Origin: Anoplolepis gracilipes | Lineage: Eukaryota; Arthropoda; Insecta; Hymenoptera; Formicidae | Direction: 5' to 3' | NCBI RefSeq assembly: GCF_047496725.1 | Contig: NC_132975.1 | Location: forward strand, 8,258,501-8,322,500 | DNA length: 64,000 nt | Shown: one piece after another, positions 50,508 through 62,902 of the stretch | How the letters are laid out: every line of letters begins with the position of its first letter | How positions within the stretch are numbered: the first letter of the stretch is position 1 | Position numbers and translations under genes: made by a program | The notes under the pieces: generated by a model | What the model was told of the DNA's origin: nothing | Databases searched by the model: none | Seen by the model: the letters and a program-made list of their open reading frames with translations, nothing else

Positions 50508-53370
50508 TATTCCACTCTGATATACTTGATGCACTTAATTATTTTATTTTTATCATAATGAAATATTTATCTTATAATGATATTTTAAATTATTACAATA
50601 AAGAACCATAGATCTACTATAGATAATACTTTTATTCTTGTTAATAAGCCGAAATTGTTAAAATTTCATTATTTTAATCTGTATTTATAGAAATTTAATA
50701 ATCATGTAAGTTCTAGCGAGAAATGTGATCTTTTTTATTGAAATGCAAATTGAAATGGCACGTGGTATCATAAAATGATAGCGGGTGATTGTCATCTGCA
50801 CAGGTTACAGTAAATATGATAATATTTTTCAACGTTTTTTGGAAGTTGATGTCGCATGATAACTCTCATCATGACATTCTCGATTACTATAATCAGAACG
50901 CAATATCATTCGTGCAGTGGAGTAACGGTGACGACGTCATTCAGCATTACATACTTGAGAACTAAATAATAAATTTCTAAAGAATGATCCTGATTTATTG
51001 GCGCATGTACATTTCAAAAGCTTATTTGTTTTTAAATAAAACACAGAACTTTATGTTGCTATATTTTCGTAATATAATTTGTTATAGTATTTTGACATCT
51101 TGTAGCTTTTTTCTTTTTCTTTTTTTCTTTTAACAGTCTCTACATTAATTCACAATTTTTTAAATAGAGTATTTAAGAAAATATTTTGTGTGTGTATAAA
51201 ATTATTGAGGAGAGAATATAGCAAGTTGACTGAATATAAGCTTAATTATAAATATTTATTATATATATTATATATAAATATTTAATTATATTTATTACAC
51301 ATAGACGGAACGAAATCTCTTCAAAATTACCTTTATGATTTTGTTACATAAGATAATGAGTAGCAATTGGCCATAGAAATTATTCAATAGAAAACGCAAA
51401 TTGAAAAGAGATTCTTTTTCTCAATTTGTTCAACTACAAATACTCAAGAAGGTTTAAAATAATCGATAATAATCGTAATATATTGCCATAGTATAATTCG
51501 AGAAATGGGATGGAAAACAGTGTAATATGTGTAGTAATTAGCCAGTTCTCGAAATTAATTGGATCGGACGCAGGAGGAATTTATAGTGAATACGATTACA
51601 TTGCACTATAACACGGTAATAGTGATAAATAATGATTTAAAGTAGTAATTAAGATGAGCTATGTTCATCATAAATTGTCGATTCCAGAAATCGTTTATAT
51701 AATTATCGTCCTGTGAGAGATTTCATTTTCAACCGTAGCCGGGAGCGCTAGTTAATCCTCGGAGCTCATATTTTTTCTTTTTTTTCCCCTTTTTTGATTC
51801 ATCGAAATTCATTGTTTCTTGTGTACCGGATGATACTAGCAAAAACGAGATTTGCATGCTCGCAATATACGCCAGCGAATTATTTTTTCACACCTCGCTG
51901 CTCACAATCGCTTTTTTTAAACTGGACTTATCGGTCCTCGATGTCATATTTTGATCCGGTTTGCTCTTTTATTAAATAAAAGCGATGTGGGGAGGAGGAT
52001 CTATGAAATGAATTGATCAGTCGTGTGTTAAATGCTCCGCACAAAACCCGTGGTCGATTAGCAAAAATTCCCGATCTGTGATCGTTGTCAAATAATTCGA
52101 GTGTTATTTGCCGGAGAGCAGAAACAAAATATCCATTAAAAAAAAGTTACACAAGCGATTATTTCTGAGCAAAGCAAGTGACTATTATTTAATGCAAATA
52201 TTATAAAACAGTAATATTTTTCGAATACTAAACAATCAATGTTTCTCATAAAAAAGAAAATGGATAAATGGAAATATCATATTTTCGTGAGAAAACAATT
52301 TGACTCGTTTTTATTTTTACACTCATTTTATGTTAATATATAAAGCATGTTTGATTTAATTAAATTTAAGTTAAATAAAATAAATTTCTTTTTTGATTAA
52401 GAATAATTTAAAGCCAGTAATAAGTATATTTAGAAAAGTTACTCATTAAAATCACTCGAAAGTAGAAAACTTATATTTTTTTTTTTTTTTTTAAGATTTT
52501 ATTAAAAATATATTGATTCACAAAAATGAATCGAATGTGAAATGCGACACCTGAAGAAAGTATGAAACTTTGAGTACACACTCTATATATATTGAATTTT
52601 TATCTTTCACATCCACATCGAAAATCTGCGATAATAATTTTCCTATCATGAATTTGCCGTAGAAAAATAGGATAAGATAAGCAGTTCCAAAACTTGTCTT
52701 TAAGGCGAACGATGCAGGGGTGCAATTCTAAGAGGGTGGTACGGTGATGCAAGCGATCGTGAAGAATTCGCTTTTACGAGATTCCGCCGGAAAGTCCTGA
52801 AATCGCACGAAATGAACGCCGAGAGCGCGTCGAGCGCAGTCGGAATCTTGTAGATGCATATCAATGCAGACGGGAATTTTCATTTACGGATGGAGAAATC
52901 GCGCACGATCACGCTCAATTCACGCGTTCCGCGTTCCACTAAAAGCGCACCGGATTTTTCTTTACGCGTTTTTATTGCGTGTTAGGCTCTTAATGCGTGC
53001 GAAGAAAAGTGTACGCGGATACTTTTTCCGACAAAAGAATTGTTTTACTGACATATATATAATTTAATAGCACACTAAATCTCTTTTTGTTTCTACTTCT
53101 AAAATTAAAATTTTATTTAGGAGAATATGGTTTATTTTTTACTTAAATGTAAAAGAAATATTAACACTTTGGATAAGAAGAAAACGCAAATATGATGCTC
53201 TATTCTTAGATTCTGTAGCGATATAATTAATTGGATAATTATTCATATCGCCTGACTAAATACTCCTGAATATCATGTAAAATTAATAACGTTTAAAATG
53301 TGAATCGTAAAGTAATATATGCATCAAAGAGAAGTCACAAACTAATACGAAATCGCAAAATTGTAAAACG
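50508..53370. other. AT-rich stretch with CpG-rich patches, no gene seen
   Basis: CpG-richer patches lie at 51700-52100 and 52690-53040. An imperfect AT-rich palindrome of about 48 bp lies at 51243-51290 and a T run at about 52480-52492. Frames of 60-67 codons lack motifs. Confidence 0.5.
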
Positions 53371-53760
53371 TATGCGCACACACAATATCTTTGAATCTCG
53401 CAGAGCGGCGCGATTAATTGCAAATCAATTTGCATCGCGAACGAGACTGCTGAACAGATCAGCAGTAACAGCCGGCTCTTACTTCTTCGCAGCGCGGAAC
53501 TTTAAAACGATCTATACGAGATTATATTAATGGCAAGGTACGAGTTATAGCGTCCGCGCCGTAGAAGCATGCCTTTCAATACTGTAAACGTTCATTGCGA
53601 TCACTTCATACGTGATTGAAGCCATCGGCGTAGCTCGCCGTTTCATCATTGAAATCTTATCACAGCTTCTGCAGGATCTCGAGTTCGCGTCACGGCTTCC
53701 CGCGCCACTGGCATATAAGTTGGTACGGAAAATCGATAGCAATCGCGATTAAATAAGTTC
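53370..53760. other. CpG-rich island with an octamer-like dyad
   Basis: Contains TGCAAAT and ATTTGCAT facing each other at 53419-53434, and a CTGCTGA/TCAGCAG hairpin near 53447-53465. The 76-codon frame on + and the 65-codon frame on - in this area have no recognised motif. A regulatory role is inference only. Confidence 0.3.
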
Positions 53761-53771
53761 TCTCGGAGAAC

Positions 53772-53791
53772 TTTTTTTTTTTTTTTTTTTT
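53772..53791. repeat. Poly-T run, 20 bp
   Basis: Uninterrupted T run at the edge of the CpG-rich island. Confidence 0.95.
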
Positions 53792-56619
53792 GTGACGATA
53801 TATTCGCACACGTTGGTCACGATAATGTTACAAACTTCTTATACGATTCTCGTTACAAAAGAACCTATCGGAGAGACGTAGGTATGATGAGAGCAAGTAA
53901 TGTTGAAAAGACATTTTAGAAATATGAAAAATATATGAAGAAAAAGCATTTTAAAATTAATATAAGCGTCTCTGCCTCGCGTTTTTCTTTATTGATAGAA
54001 ATACTTTAATCCTTCCGAAAGTAGTCGAAATTGATCGGAAACAGATGGAATCTCATATGCCAATCGTTATACATTCTTGTAGCAACTGTGCAATTTTATT
54101 TGCCGAATATTTCTCGCGTCGCGGACGTAATATTAAATAAAATCGAAACCCAAATATCGCTGTTAAATATTTTTCGAGATAATATTGTCCCGATAGGATG
54201 CGCTCCGGGTTTGCGCTCGCCGCCGCCGCCACCGTTATAGATTGAACGAAGTACACTTAAATGTGTGCATTAGGGAGGACATCGAAAGAAAACATTTGCT
54301 TTGCACCCTCACGAGTCCGGTCCAATGGGTCACAAATTTCCTGCGTAAGCATTAGGGTCTATCTGGCTGAACGATAGTGAGCCGTGAGCTCGTTTTTCTC
54401 GTATTTGCGTCTATTTCATGACATGAACCAACCATCGATTCCCTTTATCCCCGATCTGCTACTATCATTTCGTTTATGGCTACATAAGTCATCCTCACAA
54501 AGGAACATTTCAATGCACGCCGAACTTTACCGACGCAATGCACAATTTCAGGTGTATCGGTGAACACATAGGAAACGTTCTACAATTGATAAAAATATAA
54601 CTCGATATTCTTAAAGTGAATTTCTTAACCATACGCACGATGATATGCAATCACGAGATAATGTTTTGTATTCAATATGTACACATAGTTGAAATAGTAA
54701 AATTGTAATTAATGTATGGTTATCGGTGTAGGTTCCATCGATTTATAAAATAACTGCAGGCAATAAACATTTCATACAATTATATGTCAATTTGTCAAAT
54801 GTTGATGTATTTTTCCGGAGTTGTTTTGCTTCTTATAATTGTTTTAATTATTATTCTATATTGATATTGCTTTGAGCGAAAAAAATGCACCACTACTATT
54901 AACACTTGCATTATATAACGTATCATATATATATATAATAATAGCGTATCATATAATACAAGATATTTTATCGCAAAAAGCTATATTTTTATATTAACTT
55001 TTCTATGAAAAATAGTAGAGAATTTTTTCTGCAAGATATTAAATTACATTCGGATCTCGCGTGTAAGATATAATGATGTAAATAATATTCTCACATGCCG
55101 TTTCTCGATCTGCTCGATTTTATCACTTCCGCGATGCTGCACGTCCGCTTTACAGAATCCTCGAAGAATCTATTTATGGATCTATAACTATCGATCGGTA
55201 TGCACGGTCGGTTCGGTACGCGGATAATCATTTCCTCCGTAATCATATTTACGGGGATTACAGTATCGCGCTAATCAGTGGCGCGTAATTCCGCCAGAAT
55301 CAGTCACCGGCACACATTACTAATTACTTTGCAATCGGCTTATTACAGGCGACGCGAATTATTATCAGGTATCGATCAAATAATTTGCTATCCGACCGAG
55401 ACAAACTCGCAATGCATCTTTTGCAAATAATACTAGTGCGTTATTCAATCTTTCTCTTTACTTCGATGTTATTAGTTCCGGTTTTTTAGCTGCACTACTT
55501 TTTACGCTGATCTTCTTTTTTCTCTTTTTCTTTTTCTGAATCGTGAATGTGTTCTTGTTTTCTCTTTCTCCATCTTAAGTAGAAAATTCTATTAATATGA
55601 AATCCGTGTTTTTCTTCCGTTCAGCACAGAATCCGCTTTAAACAGGAAATATAAAAACATATTGAGATTAAAAATGAAATAAAATGTACGTTGCGTTTCT
55701 CTTTAACTTTCGCATTTCTTGGACATTTGAAGTTTGGGTATTAATTTCGCCCCGGGCTGTGCAAGTGCATCGCTACATTCCCGCCCAGAGAAGAACGCAT
55801 CTGCTCGCGATAATATTTCATTCAAATGATCACAGTGAAAAGTATTGATGACTTCGAAAGACTTATCGCATCATCTGCGCAAACTTGTGAGCACCGGGCG
55901 ATCTGCAAACGACGTCGTTTCCATCGTCGAAATCTGCAAATCGATGACGTTTGCGTGTATACGGAACATATTAAGAGCCGACTTTATACTGAATTAATCA
56001 TTTACTATGAATATATGAGCAAGTTTCTGATTAGACACGTCATGAGAAATAAATTTAGTGCAAATGCAGTTGCATGAAACTCAAAGTTTTGATACAGAGT
56101 GAAAATTTACAAAATCGTTCTCAAATTATTTGGAATCGAACTCGTGTGTAGTTAGATAAAGCGTTTATAGATTACTCAAAAGAATTCATTGTTCAAACAG
56201 ACGATCGATTTTGACCCTAAGCCTTATTTACATAAGTCACTTATCTTGACTTATCTGGGACAACCGTTAAGAGTCAGTTGTGTAGTTGTGTAAACTCGTC
56301 TATATATGTATACATACACATATACTATTGTCATTCGTATCATAGCCTGCCGAAACAGGCAGGTGCGTCCTGCGCGGGACATTTCTGGATCCGTCGTTCG
56401 CGAATCGGATCGAGTTTCGACACGAAAACCATCGCGGCTCGATCGTGTATCCAATTACCGAGACATTGCTATGCGGAATATCTCGTGTATGAGCGTTCGA
56501 CAGGATGATATCGATAAGGCATTCGTTGTGACATCGGGCTCGAGCCATCGACCCACGGATATTTTGTCCCTCCCTCTTTTTTCTCCTTCTCTGCTTGCCA
56601 TTTATATATCTCTCTACTC

Positions 56620-56623
<4 letters not shown>
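53792..56623. other. Alternating AT-rich and CpG-rich stretch, no gene seen
   Basis: CpG-richer patches lie at 54100-54560, 55080-55420, 55740-55960 and from 56230. The 55080-55420 patch is dense in TAAT and GGATTA-type homeodomain core words. Frames up to 151 codons between 56251 and 56761 occupy both strands and read into the GA array. No domain is recognised. Confidence 0.45.

Positions 56624-56658
<35 letters not shown>
56624..56658. repeat. (GA)n microsatellite
   Basis: About 35 bases of GA repeat in a CpG-rich block. Arginine/glutamate frames over it are artefacts. Confidence 0.95.
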
Positions 56659-56661
<3 letters not shown>

Positions 56662-57210
56662 TCCTCGTACAGGTCACCATCTGATCGATGCGACTCGATT
56701 TTTACGAGTCATAACCGCCGCACTCGAACCGGACCGGTTTAATCTACCGATCGCGATCTAATTTATCTGTGGGAGTAATTGAAAGCCTTGAATTTCGAAA
56801 AGTGTGGAGATCTTTTCCCTCGGGAATTGACATAACTGAACGATAAAGTGTTTGATCGGAGCTTACTTTTTTGGAAGTAACTTGACTTTTTATTTCGAAA
56901 ATGTAAAAAAAGAGGGTTAACCTAATATAAAGAGCCAAAATTTTACAATAGCTTTGTTAGAAAGTTTATTCTGTTAATAATTAATTAATAAGGATACAAT
57001 TTAAATTATATATAAAATATAAAAAATAAATAAAAAAACAATGCTATAAGTTGTAAGTTATAAATGAAATTGCTATTTTTTTTCTTTTATTTCTCATTTT
57101 GTAATACGTTGCTATAAATGATGTCCATATATAATACCATATACGTATTAATATATACATATATATGTTTACATCTTTGTAAATTTTTAATACAACAACA
57201 TCGTTATTTC
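56659..57210. other. CpG-rich edge then AT-rich stretch, no gene seen
   Basis: GC-rich to about 56850, then AT-rich. No frame, RNA gene or repeat is recognised. Confidence 0.55.
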
Positions 57211-57575
57211 AGCCAAAACGATGTGCGAAGACGCTATACAAAGTTTCAAACAATTGTGCGATGGGTAGAAGAAAAAAATTAGCGTCATATCGCTTCCTGA
57301 CTATAGGGATACGGCCGATAGGTTGATACCAGCACAATATTACACCAGTTACAGCGGCCGTTGATCGTATGGCTCTCGAAGTGGCTATGCAAATTAACGC
57401 GGGCTCTATCGAGCGAGATTGCCTGGAGAGAGTCTCAGCTAAAGAGAGCGAAGGATAGATATAAAGAATCAAAGAAGGACAGTAGAGATGAGTAGAAAGA
57501 GTGAGACTGTACAGAAGAGAGAAAGGAACAGAGAGGAAAAGCCGCAGGGCAAGGGAATCTGAGAGGGCAAGCATC

Positions 57576-57610
<35 letters not shown>

Positions 57611-57668
57611 ATAAAGGAAGAAGAGGAACGTCAGCCGAAGATCGTAGAAAAGGATAGCGAACGAATGG
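57210..57668 (+). other. Purine-rich block ending at a donor-like site
   Basis: The block is strongly purine-rich on + with a GA array at about 57582-57611. It ends GAACGAATGG and is followed by GTGAGT at 57669, so an ATG lies just before a possible donor. GA-rich leader exons of this kind are known in insects. There is no second exon and the hexamer is common, so this is weak. Confidence 0.15.
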
Positions 57669-57859
57669 GTGAGTTGATTTTATCTTATTCAGATGAATTC
57701 TTCGAAGGATAATTTCGCAGTGCAAAGATTTTAGACTAAATTATTGACACGCAAATGCTAAAATATATATTGATAACATATGTAAATTTTATTTAATAAT
57801 GATTTTTGCTTTGATATTATATTTCATATACTTATCACAAAAAGAATTAAGGATTATTT

Positions 57860-58500
57860 CGAATTCTGAGCGCATAAAATGCTTACGAAGGTGAAAATCG
57901 CATATCAAAAAGCAACGTTTGTCGCGCAACAAACGATCTGCACGCGTGGGGATATGGAAGCTTTGTATTACGGGCACGACAAAGGCAAAAAGCGTTCCAA
58001 GTTACAGTTCGGAAAAGTCACATGCGCGCTCCTAAACGCGGTATTTTTTTTTTTTTTTTTTTTTTTTTATTTTCAACTGACTCGCCCCATCGCGCTGCTT
58101 GGCAAGAAGTCGTCGAGCGAAATTGGAAAAATGATCATGACCCAAGTTCATTTGTCTCCGCCGCGAACATCGCTTGGCGCGACCGCAAAAAGCGACGGTG
58201 CGCGATCGATTCGCACGCGCGCGTGTGGAGGCTGCGATCTATATTCGCGACGCGCGCAAAAAGCGCGTTGAATTATTGCCGAAGTTCCCCCCGCACGGAA
58301 TATCAGAGAGAGAAGGAGATAGAGGAAGACAGAGAGAGAGAGAGAGAGAGAGAGAATGAGTGAGGTGGCGTCTGCCGTCGATTGCAGGGGTTATTTCCGA
58401 ATGTATATTATAGATATTATCAATTCAATGCTCCTGCTATATGTGGTTACTAGTGAATTAGTTGAAATATCATAGGTCTGCGTGCGATATTAAATCGATC
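57860..58500. other. CpG-rich block with poly-T and (GA)n
   Basis: A poly-T run of 25 lies at 58044-58068 and a GA array at about 58330-58355. Frames on + of 61-130 codons read through these repeats in three phases, so composition explains them. No domain is recognised. Confidence 0.45.
58044..58068. repeat. Poly-T run, 25 bp
   Basis: Uninterrupted T run within a CpG-rich block. No target duplication was found around it. Confidence 0.95.
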
Positions 58501-58980
58501 CGCCATGATCGTTGTATGAAATGTTGTATTGCGATATGGAGGAGGATGACATTTTATTGAATTTTGTGATAGTACCGCGAAATCTTCTGTATTTTACAAT
58601 TGAAATTTTAATGTCACGCACATACGCATTTCTCGTGGTTTGCGATAAACGTCATTTAATTCTATATTGGCACATTTTGATCGCAATTAATAATCATTAA
58701 TAGATATGACATGCACACATACACACACGCATAGACATATATATGTGTGCCTTACATATATTTCATGAGTCCACTCCAAAATGCAATGACGTTTACGTCA
58801 TTGCATTACTATTATATTAATATTATGATTAAATTGATGAGAAAATACAGTTAATCATTGATAATATACAGAATACGCTAGGCAATCTCAAAATTTCCTA
58901 CTCGTTATTTATTATTCCTCGATGTTTTTTCCTCAATAGATATTTGCAAGTATAAAGTATGTAGAGTGTAGGATCAAATA
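58500..58980. other. AT-rich stretch with a CRE-like dyad, no gene seen
   Basis: The 62-codon frame on + at 58512-58700 lacks motifs. The stretch contains the hairpin described at 58780 and is otherwise featureless. Confidence 0.5.
58780..58807. repeat. Perfect 13 bp inverted repeat with CRE-like core
   Basis: Arms AATGCAATGACGT and ACGTCATTGCATT are separated by TT. Each arm holds a TGACGT half-site, as in CREB/ATF elements, next to an ATTGC half-site, as bound by C/EBP factors. The dyad could be a protein site or a hairpin. Binding is inference. Confidence 0.6.
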
Positions 58981-59260
58981 AAAAAATTCACTGAAAACAA
59001 TGTCTCGCGCGTTCATAATTTCAGTAATCTCACTGTTACATTGAATTTTCCTCTCGCGGAAAACACGGTCCAAACACGGAGAATTCTGACCTCGTCGCGA
59101 TGCACGTCCGTTTCGGTTATTCTGTGAAACAAAAAATGAACATGGAGGAGAAAAGAATGAGAAAGAAAATATGTGAGTCTGGGAAGGTAAGAAAAGTAGT
59201 AAAGAAGGGAATGCGTTTTCTGAAGCGAAACGTACGAAATGTACGCCGAGAGAGCGATAA

Positions 59261-59261
<1 letters not shown>

Positions 59262-59290
<29 letters not shown>
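59262..59290. repeat. (CT)n microsatellite followed by GT repeats
   Basis: About 29 bases of CT repeat, followed within 10 bases by a short GT run. Confidence 0.92.
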
Positions 59291-59295
<5 letters not shown>

Positions 59296-59458
59296 GTGTA
59301 TGTGTGTGTGAGAATTTGTCGATTTACTACTCGAAGATAGATAGTTTACTCGAAGTCTGAGCACGAAATGATTTCAGAGCTACGGGTGTGGCAAGTGTTC
59401 GTTGCTTCTCTTTACATCTCTCTCTCTTTCTTACATTCTGCTTTGACATATCTTTCTT

Positions 59459-59490
59459 CTCTCTTTCTCTCTCTCTCTCTCTCTCTTTCT
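59459..59490. repeat. (CT)n microsatellite
   Basis: CT repeat with single TTTC interruptions, 170 bp after a similar array. Confidence 0.92.
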
Positions 59491-59519
59491 TCCATTTCGG
59501 AGGCACTCGAGTTCGTCGA

Positions 59520-59584
59520 ATGGAGAGGCTGCACGAAGATCGGGTTGTATTTCATAAAGTGAGAAGCCAAGTTCAGCGTGGCCT
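59520..59584 (+). CDS. Short ATG-led stretch ending at a donor-like site
   Basis: An ATG at 59520 opens MERLHEDRVVFHKVRSQVQ and on for 21 codons to GGCCT, followed by GTAAGTT at 59585. The frame stops in the donor itself, as a true splice site would allow. A CT-rich run lies 30 bases upstream. It may be the first coding exon of a gene lying to the right. Against this, such hexamers are frequent, the exon is short, and no partner exon or homology is seen. Confidence 0.12.
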
Positions 59585-59636
59585 GTAAGTTCGCCAGGTC
59601 CAATCCTGACGTGCACTTTAATACAAGTTTTCTATT

Positions 59637-59661
59637 CGCTCCTCTCCTCTCCTCTCCTCTC
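59637..59661. repeat. (CTCCT)n microsatellite, 5 units
   Basis: Five clean pentanucleotide units, the only pentanucleotide array noted in the window. Confidence 0.9.
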
Positions 59662-61152
59662 TGCGCTTTACCTTCCCCCTCCTGCTCTTTCGTTTAGTAT
59701 TCCTCTTGCTCTTAGTTTATTAACTAGCGCCGGGAATCTGGCGCCGGTGCCAGGAATATGACGATGCGTCGTCGCAGGTCGCCGCAAAAACGTGCCTGAA
59801 ACGAAGTCCATGTAGCGAGAAGACGTTATGTGACACCCGCGCAGAAAGTGTTATTTACGGGCGAGGCGTTTCTAGGGAACGGAGCGCGAGCCGGTGAGTT
59901 AACGTCGCCCGAGGAAAAACAAACATTTTAATGCGCCACCCACTGTAATGCAGCCGCTGTTGTGCGCGGCGAAGTGCATCTTTGCTGAAAAGAAGGAAGT
60001 AGCGCGATTTTTTCGAATGATTAAACCTCTTTCGGCAGCATGTCTTCATTAAAAGAACAGTCTAACTATTTCACGAATCGGTGTTATCATACTTTTATTA
60101 TAAATTGTACGAATTTTTAAAATATTTTTGAACATATTAAATATTTTGCTTTCTAAAACGTTTTTCTACTAAACTTTAATTATATTTTAACCGCCCAAAA
60201 GACTTTTATGTTTTACATATTTAAAGAGACAAAATGTTTATTATATTAAATCTTATTATTTATGAATTTTTAAATTGGTCGATATATTTCTTTCTGTGGA
60301 GTTATCAATAACTAATATTAATGTTAATTAACTTGCGTGCGTAATTACATTTTAAAAAGAAAAATAAAAGAATACGATTTACGATTACATTTTGACTATT
60401 CTTTTGGAGAAAATAATGGCGGTATAAGATTCCATTACTAATATTAAACATTAAAATGTTTTAATAAATTAGAATATATAACTGTATAAACTGTTAACCA
60501 AACGTAATGTCCTGCATAAACATTTTACAAAATATTTAAGAATAATAATTATACAAATTTATAGAAAAAAATAATAATAATTAGTTAAATGTTTTGTTGA
60601 GAGAGATAAAAGTCTTTTATATATTTTTATTTAAAAAACTCTTATTTTTCTTATTTGCGAAAAAATATAATAAAAAGCGTCATAAGAGAAATAGTTTCTC
60701 TTAAAATAACATCAAACGTTGATTAGAACCCACTGCATAATTAATTACACACGTGGGCGATCTAAAAAATCAGGTCACCTGAAGCAACTTCTGGTCAAAA
60801 GTCATCGTACACGGTAATAAATTAATTAAGCTGATCAACATTTCCGAAAGTGTCACGCAAACTCCAAGTTTGTCGGCTTAAGTAAAGCATAAATTCTCGA
60901 CGGTTTTGTATTAGGATCCGAAAAAATGGAGACGCACGAGCTACCGAGAAAAATGGAAACGGACTTTCGTACACAATACTCGGTGGCGTGGTAAAACATT
61001 CGCGGAGGTTATAATTTCGAACAGTTCTAACAGAGCACGAGTAACGACCAACTATCTATTACCGTCATGTATTATATATACACGTATGTAAACAGAGGTA
61101 TATATGCACGTATCTCGTAAACTGTTTTGTCCTATAATTATCTCACAGTTTG
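59662..61152. other. CpG-rich block, AT-rich stretch, CpG-rich patch; no gene seen
   Basis: CpG-rich at 59700-60050 and 60720-61060, AT-rich between. The 64-codon frame on - at 59855-60049 has no recognised motif. No RNA gene is seen. Confidence 0.5.
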
Positions 61153-61178
61153 TTTTTTTTTTTTTTTTTTTTTTTTTT
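61153..61178. repeat. Poly-T run, 26 bp
   Basis: Uninterrupted T run. No target duplication around it was found. Confidence 0.95.
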
Positions 61179-62700
61179 GTCTTGATAGTGAGAGATTATT
61201 TCTAATAATTATTCCTAAACAGTTACTTCCATTTTCAGCCTATCCTCTTTTATCTTTTATTCTTTTTTTCGATATTTCGCAAAGAATTGCAATCAAATTT
61301 GCAAAGCGCTGCAATTAGTCATTCCGTGGACTCTCTAAAACACTAAAATAGCTTTTCTCCATCTCTCATTCCTCTCTCACTTTCTCGAGCTCGCATAATT
61401 AGAGCGCATAATTTCTGAAACCGTTAAGAATTACTACGACCCGTCTCAATCCATCTCTTGTGCTAAATATTCTTTTCTTGAACTGGTTCATCAGTACTTG
61501 AATAGAAAACTGAAAAAAAGATAACATCTAAATTTTAGAGACACACGTTCCGTAAAAAAGAAATCTGTTCTTACTTTAGGTAAGACAGATAAGCGTTAAT
61601 ACGTACGTTACTTTTTTGCATTAGATTTTTTTTTATACTTGATTTCTAATTTTTAATTTAAAAGTTTCTTAGACTTCTTCAGTTTTACTTTTCATATTAT
61701 TGTTCGATATTATTGTTAGCTTAATGGTGCTAAATCTGTAACGTCTTCCGAGATATAACTAGAGAAGAGGTGTTGGTTCGGTCGAGCTCTCGAGGATAGA
61801 TGGTACGCTGGCAGCATAATTTCAGTTGCAAAAACAAAGGGAGTTAAGCAGGAATATATATGGAGGACGATAATTAACGTAATCTGTTTCCATTGGACGC
61901 GGCGGAACGACGGCTGGCATTCACGGCGGGAATATCCAGTTGCAAACTCGAATCCGCGAACGTGAATAAATGTTTTCGGTGGTGGGAGTGGCCGTAATTA
62001 AATTATAAATTGCGAGCAATTTTATACTAATTACCAGAGGTACACATTAACAGAGCCATTAAGTCTCGCCGCACAGACACTTCGCGATTCGTCGTATAGA
62101 CTTTCTTGCTGCGAATACGTTTACACGAGTATATTGCACATGACAATAACATATTCTTAACTAGCAACGAGATATGAGAACTGTATAATTGGTCAGAAAA
62201 TCTGCATATATTTATCCGCGAAAATTGCAACGCATTAACACATTAATTCACCAACAAAATACAAAAATTTGCATTGCTACAATCAATTTTAAAGAAAATA
62301 TATATGTATACTTTTCATTTTAGAAACAATATTAATTTTTGCAAATGTGATTAAAATAATGATATTTTCAAACATATTTAATGTATTTTTTAAAATCTTA
62401 TTCTACATGTATGTTATAAATGAAGGTAAAATATCTTTATTTTCATGTTTTCTCAGTAAGAAAAATTATAGTCACATGCCGAACAAAGGTATATCGATAT
62501 AAATAAATAATACTTTTTAATCATTCGTAATTAAAACTAGTTAAAATTAACAATTATGATTAATTTAAAGGAATCTTTTTACTTGGTTGAGGTATAAAAA
62601 TACCTACAATCTTATCAAAGACTAGGTTTTACGGAAAATCGAAAATCTTGGCAAATCCTCTTTACTTGTTTTCTCTTATTTTCTTGTGCTTATTAAGAAA
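61179..62700. other. Mixed stretch, no gene seen
   Basis: CpG-richer patch at 61730-62100 in AT-rich DNA. Frames of 60-67 codons lack motifs. Confidence 0.5.
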
Positions 62701-62744
62701 CTCTTCCCGTTCATTCCCGCTCTTTTTCTTTTCCATTGCTGCAG

Positions 62745-62902
62745 GTAGATATAATGTGTCTTATAAGTTGACCAATCGTATACTTCTTGAGCGGCTTATC
62801 CTGCAGGCGCTTTCCCGTAAGAATAATAGGAATATGACGACCAATCAGAAGCGAGTGTTTGGCTTACGGCTCGACGTTGTACGCTTAGAACGCTCCGTTT
62901 GA
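62745..62902 (+). CDS. Possible 3' coding exon after a strong acceptor
   Basis: A pyrimidine-rich run ends TTTTCCATTGCTGCAG at 62744, a good acceptor. The frame that follows is open for 51 codons to a TGA at 62900 (GRYNVSYKLTNRILLERLIL and on). It is basic and has no domain that I recognise. The same bases hold two CCAAT boxes (TTGACCAATCG near 62769 and GACCAATCAG near 62839), which would suit a promoter instead. No upstream exon was found. The two readings cannot be separated from sequence alone. Confidence 0.15.

Noticed and set aside
57208..57268. Acceptor-like TTATTTCAG followed by a short ATG-led frame (MCEDAIQSFKQLCDG)
   Set aside because: Fifteen codons and a weak pyrimidine tract are not enough, and no partner exon was found.
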